This document shows positions 62,322 through 64,000 of a DNA stretch of 64,000 nt, piece by piece. Position numbers and translations under genes: made by a program. Source of the stretch: Hyphomicrobium sp. (lineage in GTDB: Bacteria > Pseudomonadota > Alphaproteobacteria > Rhizobiales > Hyphomicrobiaceae); NCBI GenBank assembly GCA_030148425.1, contig JASBTM010000005.1:1-64000 (forward strand), written 5' to 3'. The notes beneath the pieces are model-generated. The model did not search any database and was not told where the DNA came from. It worked only from the letters and a program-made list of their open reading frames with translations. Numbering within the stretch: the stretch's first letter is position 1; each line of letters starts with the position of its first letter.

Positions 62322-63151
62322 ACGCAATCGTTTTCGACAAGGTCTGGAAAGAGTACGGCGACCACGTCGTTCTCGAACAGATCGACCTGACCATCGCGCC
62401 GCGCGCTTTCGTGGCTCTTGTCGGGCCTTCGGGCTGTGGCAAGACCACGTTCCTGCGCATGCTTCTCGGCGAAGAGAAGCCGACGCGTGGAAACATCTTC
62501 GTCGCGGGCAAACCGCTGAAGCCGGAGCCCGACGCAGATCGCGGCGTCGTGTTCCAACGCTACTCGGTCTTTCCGCACCTGACGGTTCTCGGCAACGTCG
62601 TCGTTGGGCGCGAATTCGAGAAGTCTGGAGGGCTCGGCCGCCTTTTTGGATCCAAGCGGAAGCAAGCCGAAGAGGAAGCGCGCGAGCTGCTGACGGCCAT
62701 CGGCCTCTCCGGCCACGAGTCGAAATATCCTGCCGCGCTGTCGGGTGGCATGCAACAGCGCCTCGCTCTCGCTCAGGCCCTGATGAGGCGGCCGAAAATC
62801 CTACTTCTCGATGAACCGTTCGGCGCACTCGATCCGGGCATTCGGGCCGACATTCACGTTCTGATGCGCCGCATCTGGAATGAATCGGAATTGACGGTCG
62901 TGATGGTGACACACGATCTCAGCGAAGCCTTCGCACTCGGCACCCGCATCATCGCGTTCGAGCGCCCGCGCAACCGCCCAGAAGAGTTGGAGCGATACGG
63001 CTCGCGACTGTCGGCCGACATCACGCCGGGCATGAACGGCGCGGCACTTCCGAAAGGCGCGACCATCACCAGGGACATCGAAGTTTGGCCGCCGAAGGTT
63101 GCCGGCTCGCCCAATGCCCCGGCGCACCAGGGATCGGCACCACGCACTTAG
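62318..63151 (+). CDS. ABC transporter ATP-binding protein of the guanidine-type importer
   Basis: 277 residues. Walker A GPSGCGKTT at residues 36-44, Q-loop QRYSVFPHLT, signature LSGGMQQRLALAQALM, Walker B ILLLDEPFGALDP and switch His in VTHDLSEAF. A C-terminal extension of about 60 residues follows. The ATG overlaps the permease stop by 4 bases (ATGA), so the two are coupled. It powers the upstream permease. Confidence 0.94.
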   Translation: MNAIVFDKVWKEYGDHVVLEQIDLTIAPRAFVALVGPSGCGKTTFLRMLLGEEKPTRGNIFVAGKPLKPEPDADRGVVFQRYSVFPHLTVLGNVVVGREFEKSGGLGRLFGSKRKQAEEEARELLTAIGLSGHESKYPAALSGGMQQRLALAQALMRRPKILLLDEPFGALDPGIRADIHVLMRRIWNESELTVVMVTHDLSEAFALGTRIIAFERPRNRPEELERYGSRLSADITPGMNGAALPKGATITRDIEVWPPKVAGSPNAPAHQGSAPRT

Positions 63152-63256
63152 CTCGCGAGCATTCCGCCAGGGACGACCCAGGGCGGCGATCGATAACCCG
63201 GGACGACCCGGACCGGCACGCAGAGTTCGCAATCGGGCCTGCGTTGGGAGTGAAAG

Positions 63257-63988
63257 ATGGGAAACCTAGTCTACAACGACACGCTGCCCGGAGGTAAGCA
63301 CTGGTCGCTGCTGATGCGGCGGAACATGCGGCTCAGGCTGACGGACGTCGAGGGCGGCGCCAACATCGGCATGCTGTTCTACAATCCACAAAACCTGCTC
63401 GAACGCTACAACGCTCCCGATACGCTCAAGTGCCAGCATACGTTCAAGCTGACCACAGGCCATTGCCTCTACTCCGACATGGGCCGCATCTTCTGCTCGA
63501 TCGTCGCCGATACGTTCGGCTGGCATGACGCCGTCACGGGCAATACGACGAAAGCCATCGTTGAACGCAAGTGGGGCGAGAAGAGCTATCAAGCAGCCCG
63601 CAATGACTGGCAGCAGAATGGTCACGACAGCTTTCTCGTCGAAGGGGCGAAATATGGCCTGACGCGGCGCGACCTTGCGGCGAACGTCAACTGGTTCAGT
63701 AAAATTGCCGTCGCCGAAAGCGGCGCCATGTCGCTCGATACGACCATCGCGAAGGCGGGAGCCCAAGTCGAGCTGCGCTTCGAGATGGACACGCTTGTCC
63801 TGTTTCATACGTGCCCGCACGCATTCAATCCGGCGAACAGCTATCCGCGCAAGTCTGCGCAATTCGAAATCTTCGAGGGACCGCCCGCGGCACTCGACGA
63901 TCCGGCCCGCCTTTCGCGCCCCGAAAACGAGCGCGGCTTTGAAAACAACCGGATCTTCCTTGCCGGCTGCTGCGAGGAGGCACACTGA
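63257..63988 (+). CDS. DUF1989 protein, urea-carboxylase-associated protein 1 (probable carboxyguanidine deiminase subunit)
   Basis: 243 residues, cytosolic. DUF1989/UAAP1 pattern: LPGGKHWSLLMRRNMRLRLTDVEGGANIGMLFYNPQNLLERYNAPDTLKCQHTFKL, TGHCLYSDMGR and FHTCPHAFNP; the three cysteines could bind zinc, as in this family. Known family members work as a two-subunit complex that deiminates carboxyguanidine on the route from guanidine to ammonia and allophanate. The second subunit should be the gene that begins at 63988. Good ribosome binding site (GGGAG) before the ATG. Confidence 0.88.
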   Translation: MGNLVYNDTLPGGKHWSLLMRRNMRLRLTDVEGGANIGMLFYNPQNLLERYNAPDTLKCQHTFKLTTGHCLYSDMGRIFCSIVADTFGWHDAVTGNTTKAIVERKWGEKSYQAARNDWQQNGHDSFLVEGAKYGLTRRDLAANVNWFSKIAVAESGAMSLDTTIAKAGAQVELRFEMDTLVLFHTCPHAFNPANSYPRKSAQFEIFEGPPAALDDPARLSRPENERGFENNRIFLAGCCEEAH

Positions 63989-64000
63989 TGATCAAGGACA
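63988..64000 (+). CDS. Start of next operon gene, cut by window edge (probable DUF1989 partner)
   Basis: An ATG (63988-63990) overlaps the stop of the UAAP1 gene by one base and opens a frame reading M-I-K-D to the window end. In known loci the next gene is the second DUF1989 protein (UAAP2), so this is probably it; only four codons are visible, so the identity rests on context alone. Confidence 0.55.

Overview
The window is chromosomal DNA from a GC-rich alphaproteobacterium. Gene content fits the order Hyphomicrobiales, and Hyphomicrobium or a close relative is a reasonable inference: a type I copper pseudoazurin, class II DAHP synthase, a PdhS-like soluble-core histidine kinase, SYLF-domain and DUF2059 secreted proteins, and many small periplasmic proteins. 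The genus assignment rests on gene content only. I see no insertion sequence, phage, integrase, rRNA or CRISPR array. One tRNA-Val(CAC) is present.

Layout. Positions 1-7014 are a branched-chain amino acid region on the minus strand (ilvC cut by the window edge, a LysE-type exporter, ilvN, a GST, a secreted protein, ilvB, miaA). Positions 7085-14003 hold an OprB-type carbohydrate porin, a membrane protein, pseudoazurin with its own promoter and terminator, gltX, nadE and a tiny acidic secreted protein. Positions 14112-20320 are central metabolism and redox: class II DAHP synthase, an SDR, glutathione reductase, a DUF2059 protein, rpiA, gph and a DsrE-like protein. Positions 20405-29288 hold an MMPL/RND exporter, tRNA-Val, a SYLF protein, periplasmic MsrA, a lysine/ornithine decarboxylase and a large c-type cytochrome/DUF4384 protein. 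Positions 29544-41516 contain ilvA, a 3-hydroxyisobutyrate dehydrogenase-like enzyme, an Lrp regulator, a GST, a nuclease, a histidine kinase, two tandem retropepsin-like proteases, a phosphomannomutase, a TSUP transporter and dusA. Positions 41779-47920 are a run of poorly characterised, mostly membrane proteins. Positions 48225-51290 hold MarR and AraC regulators and an extensin-like peptidase. Positions 51317-54631 encode a 1104-residue TPR/GT41/methyltransferase fusion. Positions 54752-60044 are an acrAB-type efflux pump divergent from its TetR regulator, with a perfect 16-bp palindrome between them.

The last 4 kb is the clearest functional module: a sigma-54-like promoter, a guanidine-I (ykkC) riboswitch, an ABC importer (binding protein, permease, ATPase) and a DUF1989 protein (urea-carboxylase-associated protein 1), with the next gene just starting at the window end. 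The riboswitch and the DUF1989 partner point to guanidine rather than urea as the imported nitrogen source, feeding a carboxylase/deiminase/allophanate pathway that should lie beyond position 64000. Two dispersed palindromic intergenic repeats, at 11914-12055 and 25413-25502, share an architecture. Start codons below were often moved inward from the longest open frame, on the basis of ribosome binding sites, signal peptides and family length.
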